Positions 14,931-21,738 of a stretch of 23,236 nucleotides of DNA are shown piece by piece. Origin of the DNA: Nitrospirota bacterium (GTDB lineage Bacteria; Nitrospirota; 9FT-COMBO-42-15; HDB-SIOI813). Under the pieces are notes generated by a model. It worked only from the letters and a program-made list of their open reading frames with translations, was not told the origin of the DNA and made no database searches. The stretch covers positions 1-23,236 of the forward strand of contig JACROQ010000118.1 in the NCBI GenBank assembly GCA_016214375.1, given 5' to 3'. Each line of letters opens with the position of its first letter. Position 1 is the stretch's first letter. Both the position numbers and the translations under genes were made by a program.

Positions 14931-15305
14931 ATGAACACGTATGAATCAATTTTTATTCTCAGGTCTACCCTGAACGATGAGGACGTCCAGAAGATCATCA
15001 GCAAAATCGAAGGTGTTGTGAAACAGAGGGGGGAGCTTATCGCCACAGAAAACTGGGGAAAGAAGAGGCTTGCCTATGAGGTCATGAAAGAGAAGAAAGG
15101 CATTTATGTGCTACTCCGCTTTTGTGCTAAGGGTGATCTTGTCTCAGAGATTGAGAGGAATTACCGCATTGATGATAATGTCATAAAATTCCTCACGGTA
15201 AAGCTGGATAAAAAAGGGATAGAACTATTAAAGAAAAAGGAGATGGCTGCGCCCTCTCCGCAGGGTGAAGCCATTGTGGCAGAAAAGACTGAAGGGGGTG
15301 TTTAA
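14931..15305 (+). CDS. rpsF: 30S ribosomal protein S6
   Basis: Small-subunit protein that binds 16S rRNA together with S18. The start is ATG 14931 (MNTYESIFILRSTL), which follows a near-perfect AAAGGAGGTGA SD; an upstream in-frame ATG at 14892 would put the SD inside the coding region and is rejected. The 124 residues contain ENWGKKRLAYEVMKEKKGIYVLLRF and the conserved YRIDDNVIKFLTVKL, with a charged C-terminal tail. It heads rpsF-ssb-rpsR. The 80-bp gap after rnfB holds no promoter or terminator I can support. Confidence 0.97.
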   Translation: MNTYESIFILRSTLNDEDVQKIISKIEGVVKQRGELIATENWGKKRLAYEVMKEKKGIYVLLRFCAKGDLVSEIERNYRIDDNVIKFLTVKLDKKGIELLKKKEMAAPSPQGEAIVAEKTEGGV

Positions 15306-15322
15306 ATAGGAGGGATTCTGTT

Positions 15323-15745
15323 ATGAGCGGGTTTAGCAAGGTCATTCTATTAGGTAATCTTACCAAGGACCCAGAGATACGTTATACCCCGAATGGTACG
15401 GCAGTAGCCAATTTCTCTATTGCTGTAAACCGTAGATTTAAACAAGGCGGGGAGGTCAAGGATGAGGTATGTTACTTAGATATCGTTGTCTTTGGCAAGC
15501 AGGCTGAAAATTGCGGGCAGTATATCAATAAAGGAGATAGTGTCCTGATAGATGGAAGATTGCAGCAGAGGAGATGGGAGGCAGAGGACGGGCAAAAGAG
15601 GAGCAAGATAGAGGTGGTGGCCCAGAGTGTCCAGTTTATGCCAAAGAAACAGGGCATGGCCTCAGGTATTGTGGCCGAAGAAGGAGGCAATGCCCATTCA
15701 CCGGGTGCAACCGACAATATCATAGAAGATGATGTGCCGTTCTAA
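15323..15745 (+). CDS. ssb: Single-stranded DNA-binding protein
   Basis: Binds single-stranded DNA in replication, recombination and repair. The 140 residues have the OB-fold with FSKVILLGNLTKDPEIRYT, VANFSIAVNR and YLDIVVFGKQAENC, a short disordered linker, and the acidic C-terminal tip EDDVPF that binds partner proteins. The linker is short compared with E. coli SSB. TAGGAGGGATT is the SD, and the gene begins 17 nt after rpsF. Its place between rpsF and rpsR is the common bacterial arrangement. Confidence 0.97.
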   Translation: MSGFSKVILLGNLTKDPEIRYTPNGTAVANFSIAVNRRFKQGGEVKDEVCYLDIVVFGKQAENCGQYINKGDSVLIDGRLQQRRWEAEDGQKRSKIEVVAQSVQFMPKKQGMASGIVAEEGGNAHSPGATDNIIEDDVPF

Positions 15746-15780
15746 TAAGGCACATCCAGCGTAAAGGAGAAAGGAGTCAT

Positions 15781-16071
15781 ATGGTAGAGCGAACCGAGAG
15801 AAGAGACAGAGGGGACAGAGGGGACAGAGGGTATAGAGAGGATAGAGAAAACAGGTCCTTTTACCGGAGGAGGGTGTGTAAGTTTTGTGTTGAGAAGATC
15901 CCTTTAATAGACTACAAAGATATTCAAACCCTCCGTGGGTTCGTTTCAGACAGGGGTAAGATCATCCCACGGCGGATATCCGGGACTTGTGCAAAACACC
16001 AGAGAGAGCTGATGACTGCCATAAAACGCGCACGGAATATAGCCTTCTTGCCATTTACAGAGAGGGGTTAA
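15781..16071 (+). CDS. rpsR: 30S ribosomal protein S18
   Basis: Small-subunit protein that pairs with S6. The 96 residues include RRRVCKFCVEKIPLIDYKDIQTLRGFVSDRGKIIPRRISGTCAKHQRELMTAIKRAR, the whole S18 core. The CxxC and the later Cys/His suggest the zinc-ribbon (C+) version. The N-terminus carries an unusual DRG-DRG-DRG-YRE-DRE stretch encoded by a 9-bp tandem repeat. AAAGGAG is the SD. The gene usually followed by rplI is instead followed 46 nt later by an unrelated DUF4015 gene, and rplI is not in the window. Confidence 0.97.
   Translation: MVERTERRDRGDRGDRGYREDRENRSFYRRRVCKFCVEKIPLIDYKDIQTLRGFVSDRGKIIPRRISGTCAKHQRELMTAIKRARNIAFLPFTERG
15805..15831 (+). repeat. 9-bp tandem repeat in the rpsR 5' end
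   Basis: Three perfect copies of GACAGAGGG in frame (Asp-Arg-Gly), followed by a degenerate fourth (TATAGAGAG). The length is a multiple of three, so copy number changes would keep the frame. Confidence 0.9.
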
Positions 16072-16082
16072 TCGTCATATTC

Positions 16083-16110
16083 TTGACGACCCCCCGGCAA
16101 GTGTTATAGT
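16083..16110 (+). promoter_or_regulatory. Promoter of the DUF4015 gene
   Basis: TTGACG (16083-16088), 16-nt spacer, TATAGT (16105-16110). Seven bases later comes the GTG start, so transcription should begin at or next to the start codon. No SD is possible. Confidence 0.65.
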
Positions 16111-16117
16111 TAAAAAT

Positions 16118-17362
16118 GTGCGCATCTCCATAGCGGTCGTCATCTCCTTCATACTGATATTTGGGCTTGGCTTATCTTCCTACATGCAGGATAGGGATAT
16201 CGTCTTATCAAAGAAAAACCTTCCAGCTGACGAGGCATCAATAGGACCAATAAACAGCCTGTCCTTGCCTTACCCCCCTTCGCTGAGGGTTGAAAAACCC
16301 GAGGTGAAGGGTATCCATGTCACAAGCTGGGTAGCGGGTGAGCCAAAACTCTTTACCAATCTCGTACGGCTTGTCGACGAGACAGAGCTTAACACCATGG
16401 TCATAGACCTTAAAGAGGCTGACGGCCGTATTGGATACGAGGCAGACCTCCCGCTTGCCCGGTCTGCAGGTTCCATCGAGAGGAGGATCAGGAGCTTAGA
16501 TGGCCTCATAGAGGAATGTAAGAGGCACAATATATACAAGATAGCCCGGATCGTCCTTTTTAAGGACACATACCTTGCAGAGAAACGGCCGGAACTGGCC
16601 ATAAAGAGTCAGTCAACCGGTGAAATATGGAGAGATTATAAGGGGGATGCATTCACGAGTCCTTATATAGAAGAGGTGCTGGAGTATAATATCGGGTTGG
16701 CAGAGGATGCTGCAAGGCGAGGTTTTGACGAGATTCAGTTCGACTATGTCCGTTTTCCAAGCGATGGCCCCCTGAAAGACATTCTCTATCCGGAGGGTCA
16801 CAATGAAGCGAAGGCCATTGCCACGATTACGGCATTTGTGGAACGTGCAAAGAAGAGGTTATCCCCTTACAATGTCAAGCTTTCTGTAGATGTCTTTGGT
16901 CTGACCACCCTGAGTGACCGTGTGGGTATCGGACAGAACTTCAGGCAGTTAATAACCGCCGCAGATTATATCTCCCCGATGGTCTATCCATCACACTACT
17001 GGAAGGGATCCTATGGCTATAAGAGTCCAAACACCGCCCCCTATGAAATAGTCAGCGCTGCCCTTAGGGATGCCATAAGAAAGTCGGCAGATGAGCACCA
17101 GCCGGTTGAGACCACACAAGATAAGATCAGGCCCTGGTTACAGGACTTTACCCTGGGTCCCCCGCATTATGGTCCTGAAGAGGTCAGGGCCCAGATAAAG
17201 GCGGCCCGGGACCATGGTATCAGGGAATGGCTGTTGTGGAATCCAGTCGTGCATTACACGAAAGAGGCGCTCGTGCCATTCTGGAATCCTGACACCTACA
17301 CAGCCAGGCAACAGACTCCCCGGCCTGCCTCGCCTCCGTCATCTGAAGAGCCGCAGTCTTAA
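16118..17362 (+). CDS. DUF4015 putative glycoside hydrolase, membrane-anchored
   Basis: A TIM-barrel protein of the DUF4015 (putative glycosyl hydrolase) family; the substrate is unknown. The 414 residues have an N-terminal membrane anchor or uncleaved signal (about 2-20), a short linker, then the barrel starting KGIHVTSWVAG, with NTMVIDLKEADGRIGYE, FDEIQFDYVRFPSDG (acidic residues at a strand end), KLSVDVFGLTTLSD, ADYISPMVYPSHYW and GIREWLLWNPVVHY. A Pro/Ser-rich tail ends the protein. The start is GTG 16118, chosen because it follows a good promoter by seven bases and gives the signal-anchor N-terminus. It probably acts on wall or surface polysaccharide outside the cytoplasmic membrane (inference). 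It is a single-gene unit. Confidence 0.88.
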   Translation: MRISIAVVISFILIFGLGLSSYMQDRDIVLSKKNLPADEASIGPINSLSLPYPPSLRVEKPEVKGIHVTSWVAGEPKLFTNLVRLVDETELNTMVIDLKEADGRIGYEADLPLARSAGSIERRIRSLDGLIEECKRHNIYKIARIVLFKDTYLAEKRPELAIKSQSTGEIWRDYKGDAFTSPYIEEVLEYNIGLAEDAARRGFDEIQFDYVRFPSDGPLKDILYPEGHNEAKAIATITAFVERAKKRLSPYNVKLSVDVFGLTTLSDRVGIGQNFRQLITAADYISPMVYPSHYWKGSYGYKSPNTAPYEIVSAALRDAIRKSADEHQPVETTQDKIRPWLQDFTLGPPHYGPEEVRAQIKAARDHGIREWLLWNPVVHYTKEALVPFWNPDTYTARQQTPRPASPPSSEEPQS

Positions 17363-17405
17363 TTAGAGTCTGTGTATAAACTCACGTTTCTCTGATTCCC
17401 GGACA

Positions 17406-17415
17406 TGACATGTCA
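17406..17415. other. 10-bp perfect palindrome in the convergent gap
   Basis: TGACATGTCA within the 174-bp gap between two convergent genes, set inside a looser CCGG-flanked inverted arrangement. A second small stem TGTAGC/GCTACA lies at 17441-17459. Neither has a T-tract, so no terminator is called. The gap has no supported ORF. Confidence 0.3.
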
Positions 17416-17536
17416 CCCGGAGTCCAACTTGCTAAGTCCCTGTAGCTTGGCTTGCTACAAGGTTCTTCAGTTGATGTGGAAACTATTATGGAGGTCCTTA
17501 GTGCGCAGAAGTTCTTTCATGATAGGCTAATGATAT

Positions 17537-17830
17537 CTATGGTCCCTTTTCCTTGTCTACCCCTTCCCGTCTGATGATTCCTCGTTTTTCCGCCTCTTCC
17601 ACTACCGTGTCAATCTTATCCTCGATCACTTCTTTCTTGTCCTCGAGCTTCTCCTTGATCTGATCAGATTGTTTGCCTATATATTTTGATTTTTCCTTAA
17701 TGGTCTTTCCCACATCCTCAGACCTCTCTCCGAACCAGCGTATCTTATCCCCGCCATTCCACAGGATAAAGGCGATGACAACACCTGCAATAATTATCAG
17801 GTAGATAGAGATACGGATCAATTTAAACAT
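17537..17830 (-). CDS. Small membrane-anchored coiled-coil protein (hypothetical)
   Basis: I do not recognise the family. The 97-residue protein has a hydrophobic N-terminal helix (about 7-25), a Trp-Gly-rich juncture, and then a long, strongly charged amphipathic helix (about 33-85) rich in Lys and Glu, likely to form a coiled coil or lie on a membrane surface. The topology suggests an inner-membrane anchor with a soluble tail. ATG 17830 has an excellent GGAGGTGATG SD, and a consensus promoter lies upstream, so expression is likely. It sits downstream of the UPF0182 genes on the same strand but has its own promoter. Confidence 0.7.
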   Translation of the reverse strand: MFKLIRISIYLIIIAGVVIAFILWNGGDKIRWFGERSEDVGKTIKEKSKYIGKQSDQIKEKLEDKKEVIEDKIDTVVEEAEKRGIIRREGVDKEKGP

Positions 17831-17882
17831 AGGGCATCACCTCCATTTGGGAATCTATTAAGACAGTACAAGGGTATTCACT

Positions 17883-17911
17883 CTTATACTGCATACTGTT
17901 AAATTAGTCAA
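17883..17911 (-). promoter_or_regulatory. Promoter of the small coiled-coil gene
   Basis: Minus-strand TTGACT (17911-17906), 17-nt spacer, TATAAG (17888-17883). The leader is about 46 nt and carries the GGAGGTGATG SD. Confidence 0.65.
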
Positions 17912-17930
17912 TCGGGGGGAGGGATGGGAA

Positions 17931-19751
17931 TTACTTAGCGCTTTTCAACAAATCTCCAAGCCTTCTTATTTCCTCGCCGTAGAGAGCCCAGTCGCCTCGG
18001 CGCTGTGCTTCAAGGGCGCGGTTGTAATGATCTTTAGCCTGCTGGAATACATTTTGACTTGTCTCCGATGCTTTGTGAACAACCCCGGCAGTTTCTTTGT
18101 CTTGAGCGACCCGGCCGCCGCCAAACACGGATGCCAAGGCTGCATCCATGGTCTCTTCCATAGCAATACGGTTCTCATACGCGACAATTACCCTTTTCAG
18201 TTCCGGGATTTTGCCGCCTTCGGCCCGCAGATAAATCGGCTGGATATAAATGAGCGATTCTTCAATCGGAATTACTAAAAGGTTGCCTCTGATAACTTCA
18301 GAACCTCTCTGATCCCAGAGAGAAATCTGACGGGAGATCTCTGCATCCTGGTTGAAGCGGTTGACAATCTGCGCAGGTCCATATACCAGCTTCTGCTTTG
18401 GAAAACGATATATCACCAACTGTCCGTAAAACTCTCCGTCATTGCGAGCCACCATCCAGGCCGAGAGGTTGTCTTTGCCGCGGGGTGTAAACGGAATCAT
18501 TAAAATAAACTCTTCCTGCTTTTCGCCAGGCAGTTTCATAATCATATGCCGCATCATTGAATCATAATCAGTCTGCTTTGCCCCGGCGATAACAGGAATC
18601 TGCCACTGATCTTCTTTGTTGTAGAAAATCTGCGCCTCACCCATGTGATATACCGTGTAAAGCGTTGTCTGATAGGCAAATAAATCTTCCGGATATCGTA
18701 TATGAGCTCTCAAATCCTCATCCATCTCATCAAGCGGAACAAACGTACCCTTGAATATTCTGGCATAGGTCTGAATAACCGGATCTTCTTTATCTGCGAT
18801 ATAAAACGTCATTTTGCCGTCATAGGCATTAATCACTACCTTGACCGAATTTCTTATGTAATTGAGGCGCTCGCCCTGCAAAGAACCAGGGTTGTCAGAG
18901 ACCAGCTCGGCATACGGATAGCGGTCGGAGGTGGTGTAGGCGTCATATATCCATTTCAACTCCCCCTTTTTTGTGACCACCATGTAAGGGTCGTTGTCCA
19001 GGCGCAGGAAAGGCAATACCCGTCTGACCCTTTCCTCAATATTGCGGTAATACATTATCCTTGAGGCCGCCGTGATATCATTGGACAAAAGAATTTTCAA
19101 TGACCCGAATCGCAGGGCAAACAGCGCCTTGCGGAACATGGATTCAATGCGCACCCCCCCGCTTCCTGCATAGTCGGCAAAGACATTTGCCTCGCCTGAA
19201 GGATAGTTAAACTCTTTTGTCCTGGTGTTCACCACGACCCAGTTGCCGGCAAGTTCCCCATAGTATATTTCCGGACGGCTCACTGAAAGCGATTTGATGC
19301 TTGATGATGGCGGAAGGTTTTTCAAGAACAGCACCGGCAGGCCCTCCGGTGTTACCTCATTTACCGGACTTAAGGTGAGTCCAAAGCCATGCGTAAATGT
19401 TAAGTGTTCGTTGATAAAGGTGCGCTGAGGCAAGCTGGCAGGATTAAGCTCTCTGGGAGAGAGCAGAACCTGGCGGTAGTCTCCGTCTAAATGATAGCGG
19501 TCGTTATCAATGGAGATAAAATCATAGTACGTGCGGATTTCCTGCAGTTGGCCAAACGTGTCAAGCAGGGGATCACGATCCCAGAGCCGCACATTTTTTA
19601 TGGTGGAGCGGTTGTTATTGATGTTAGCCATGGTAAGGACTGCTTCGCCGGTAAGATTGCGCTCTACTATCTTATCTAATGCAAAAGCCTTTCGCGTAGC
19701 TTCAATATTGTATTTGATATAAGGGGTTTCCTTGATAAGCTCATTAGGCAT
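17931..19751 (-). CDS. UPF0182 protein, C-terminal half (split gene)
   Basis: The large extracytoplasmic part of a UPF0182 membrane protein, function unknown. The 606 residues start MPNELIKETPYIKYNI, which is the internal PNEL..E.PYI..NI..TR block of the family, and go on through NVRLWDRDPLLDTFGQLQEIRTYYDF, GELKWIYDAYTTSDRYPY and YRFPKQKLVYGPAQIVNRFNQDAEISRQ to the family end (HYNRALEAQRRGDWALYGEEIRRLGDLL). No signal peptide is present, so if made separately it would need the N-terminal piece for membrane contact. The ATG (19751-19749) is formed at the junction of a 76-bp tandem repeat and overlaps the stop of the N-terminal ORF (ATGCCTAA), allowing termination-reinitiation. Confidence 0.85.
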   Translation of the reverse strand: MPNELIKETPYIKYNIEATRKAFALDKIVERNLTGEAVLTMANINNNRSTIKNVRLWDRDPLLDTFGQLQEIRTYYDFISIDNDRYHLDGDYRQVLLSPRELNPASLPQRTFINEHLTFTHGFGLTLSPVNEVTPEGLPVLFLKNLPPSSSIKSLSVSRPEIYYGELAGNWVVVNTRTKEFNYPSGEANVFADYAGSGGVRIESMFRKALFALRFGSLKILLSNDITAASRIMYYRNIEERVRRVLPFLRLDNDPYMVVTKKGELKWIYDAYTTSDRYPYAELVSDNPGSLQGERLNYIRNSVKVVINAYDGKMTFYIADKEDPVIQTYARIFKGTFVPLDEMDEDLRAHIRYPEDLFAYQTTLYTVYHMGEAQIFYNKEDQWQIPVIAGAKQTDYDSMMRHMIMKLPGEKQEEFILMIPFTPRGKDNLSAWMVARNDGEFYGQLVIYRFPKQKLVYGPAQIVNRFNQDAEISRQISLWDQRGSEVIRGNLLVIPIEESLIYIQPIYLRAEGGKIPELKRVIVAYENRIAMEETMDAALASVFGGGRVAQDKETAGVVHKASETSQNVFQQAKDHYNRALEAQRRGDWALYGEEIRRLGDLLKSAK

Positions 19752-19825
19752 CTAACGCAAAGGCCTTTTGTGTGGCTTTAATATTGTATTTGATATAAGG
19801 GGTTTCCATGATGAGCTCATTAGGC
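19674..19825. repeat. 76-bp tandem duplication splitting the UPF0182 gene
   Basis: Two adjacent 76-bp copies, 19674-19749 and 19750-19825, with 68 of 76 identical positions and a 28-bp identical core. Because 76 is 3x25+1 the duplication shifts the frame. On the coding strand the first copy ends ...TTAGAT and the second begins GCCTAATGAG, giving TAA for the upstream ORF and ATG across the junction for the downstream ORF. Five of eight differences are at third codon positions and silent. Confidence 0.92.
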
Positions 19826-20769
19826 GCAACCACAAATTTCTGCAGGATGGCCGGGTAGGCCCAACCGCCCAGGACGGAGACGAGAGTATAAAAACCGACA
19901 GCCAGGATAATGAGGTGGTTGCCGGACTTAAAGATGTTTATGATCACCAAGATAGCCGCGGCGGCCGCAACAAAAATAAGTATTTTCAGGAACGGAAGCA
20001 TGGCGTGGATGTCAGTAAATCTGGCGCCCGTAAACGGTCCGGCAGAGCTGTAGAGCAAATAGGGGATTCTGATCGCATAAATTTTGAAGCTCGTTAAAAC
20101 AAACAAAAGGGCAATAAGAATTGACAGATGCATCTTCACCGGTTTGTCCATGAATAAGGATTTCATAATTCCAGCGCCAGGAGCCGGATAATTTACGGCA
20201 ATAGCGCCCCGCAGCGCATAACTTGCAACCGCGCCGATCAGAGACGCAATAATAAGCCAGAACCCCAGCCCGACCCAAGATTGAACAAACGGTAGATCAA
20301 AGAAGTAAAAAGCAATATCCCGGCCCAATATGGGATCCTGCACGCCAAATGGCGTTGCGTTAAAATACTTAAGCGCCGTTTCCCAACTACCCGCTCCGGC
20401 CAGTCCCGTGAAAAATCCAAGTATAAGCGAGACCGGCAAGGCGAATCTATTCATGTATCTTGCCAGATCTAACTTTCTCACCATGTCAGTCTCCGCCCCA
20501 ACGCCTTCCCGCAGCCGGACAATCAGGGGCCTTGACACAACGAGTCGTTTCGCCAGCCAAAGATTAAGATAGATGATGGCAACGCTCAAAATACCAACGG
20601 CCAATCCCAAAAAAATCTTTGTAATAAGAATGGTGGTGAAAATCGTGGTAAAGCCGATTTCCTGGAACCAGTACCAGTCCGTCAGCAGCCCCAGAAAATT
20701 GGGCGCTATAAAAAGAGACAGCAATACGACGCTGTAGATGATGGTTGAAATAAGATTTTTGGTGAGCAT
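19744..20769 (-). CDS. UPF0182 protein, N-terminal membrane half (split gene)
   Basis: The membrane domain of a UPF0182 protein: 341 residues with about seven hydrophobic segments, including an N-terminal one (about 9-25), and the family motifs NFLGLLTDWYWFQEIGF, FNATPFGVQDPILGRDIAFYFF and LPFVQSWVG. The last 26 residues repeat the PNEL..ETPYIKYNI block, then the frame meets TAA within the second repeat copy. Together with the downstream ORF it would make about 922 residues, normal for the family. ATG 20769 has only a weak AGGA upstream at 13 nt. A promoter with TATAAT lies about 45 nt upstream. Confidence 0.85.
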   Translation of the reverse strand: MLTKNLISTIIYSVVLLSLFIAPNFLGLLTDWYWFQEIGFTTIFTTILITKIFLGLAVGILSVAIIYLNLWLAKRLVVSRPLIVRLREGVGAETDMVRKLDLARYMNRFALPVSLILGFFTGLAGAGSWETALKYFNATPFGVQDPILGRDIAFYFFDLPFVQSWVGLGFWLIIASLIGAVASYALRGAIAVNYPAPGAGIMKSLFMDKPVKMHLSILIALLFVLTSFKIYAIRIPYLLYSSAGPFTGARFTDIHAMLPFLKILIFVAAAAAILVIINIFKSGNHLIILAVGFYTLVSVLGGWAYPAILQKFVVAPNELIMETPYIKYNIKATQKAFALDA

Positions 20770-20811
20770 ATATATTTATGATCCTGCGGGCAGCAAGCCA
20801 GCCCGGAAACT

Positions 20812-20840
20812 ATTATATACAACATTGCCGCAGGAGTCGA
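20812..20840 (-). promoter_or_regulatory. Promoter of the UPF0182 genes
   Basis: Minus-strand TCGACT (20840-20835), 17-nt spacer, perfect TATAAT (20817-20812). It lies in the 104-bp gap after the DUF1003 gene and would give a leader of about 36 nt. Confidence 0.5.
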
Positions 20841-20873
20841 CACCTTAAAAGAGAATTTTAAAATAAAGGGATT

Positions 20874-21596
20874 TTATTCCGTTTGTTCCCGCTTTTTTTT
20901 ATGTGCAAGCTCTTCCATGAGCTCCATCTGGATCTGCTGGATCTCCATCAGCCGCTGCCACTGATTCATGAGCAGATGGTCGATCTTCTCGTGCAAGTGT
21001 CGGATCTCCAGTTCTGCTTTGAGGTTGATGCGATAATCATGCTCCGCCTGCAAGCGGTCCCTCACCTCCTGGCGGTTCTGGCTCATGAGAATGACAGGGG
21101 CCTGTATGGCGGCAAGACAGGAGAGGATAAGGTTGAGAAAAATATAAGGGTAGATGTCAAAGGGCTTCATGAGCATGACAACGGAATTCACGGCGATCCA
21201 TATGAATAGTACTGAGCAGAAGATGCCGATAAAGAGCCAGCTGCCGCCAAAGTCGGCAAGCTTGTCCGACATTATTTCCCCGAAGCTGCGTTGCCGGTCG
21301 TACTCGACATTGATGTTTTGTGACAGCAGTTCCTGCTCTTTCAGGCTTTTTATAACCTGGTCCTCTAATACAGACAGCTCGCCCTTATCCGCTTTGATGA
21401 GATCCTTGACATACTCCTCCCGATAGCGATTGAGATCAGCAATACAGATAAAGCCCTGTGAGGACCAGTCGGGGTGGGTCGCCATGATCTTCTCGACGAT
21501 CTGTTCCCGGACGATGTCCGCTGACATCACTTCGCTCATTTTCTTTTGTCCTTTGCAAACCTGGCAAATGACCATCTTTTGCTGCAATTTGTTCAT
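20874..21596 (-). CDS. DUF1003 membrane protein
   Basis: Member of the DUF1003 family of two-helix membrane proteins, function unknown. The 240 residues begin with a CxxC pair (ICQVCKGQKK, residues 11-14), followed by a soluble helical region, then the DUF1003 core with two membrane helices: WLFIGIFCSVLFIWIAVNSV, and PFDIYPYIFLNLILSCLAAIQAPVILMSQNRQ, the family signature. After this come DRLQAEHDYRINLKAELEIRHLHEKID and a charged coiled-coil tail. ATG 21596 has a strong GGAGGTAAGG SD. It lies 142 nt after the SthA-like gene on the same strand; co-transcription is possible but not shown. Confidence 0.9.
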   Translation of the reverse strand: MNKLQQKMVICQVCKGQKKMSEVMSADIVREQIVEKIMATHPDWSSQGFICIADLNRYREEYVKDLIKADKGELSVLEDQVIKSLKEQELLSQNINVEYDRQRSFGEIMSDKLADFGGSWLFIGIFCSVLFIWIAVNSVVMLMKPFDIYPYIFLNLILSCLAAIQAPVILMSQNRQEVRDRLQAEHDYRINLKAELEIRHLHEKIDHLLMNQWQRLMEIQQIQMELMEELAHKKKREQTE

Positions 21597-21738
21597 GATA
21601 ACCTTACCTCCTGTGTAGGTCGCTCTCCGGTAGATTTCATGCCATCATTGAACAGTTGATCCCCTCGTCGTCACGAAGGACCTCAAGCCTTCTTATCCAT
21701 GAAGGTACTGTTACTTCTTTGCCACTATGCCTTGGTAT

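Noticed and set aside
17441..17535. Short open frame reading VETIMEVLSAQKFFHDRL in the convergent gap
   Set aside because: About 30 codons, no SD, no recognisable family; probably chance or a remnant too short to support.
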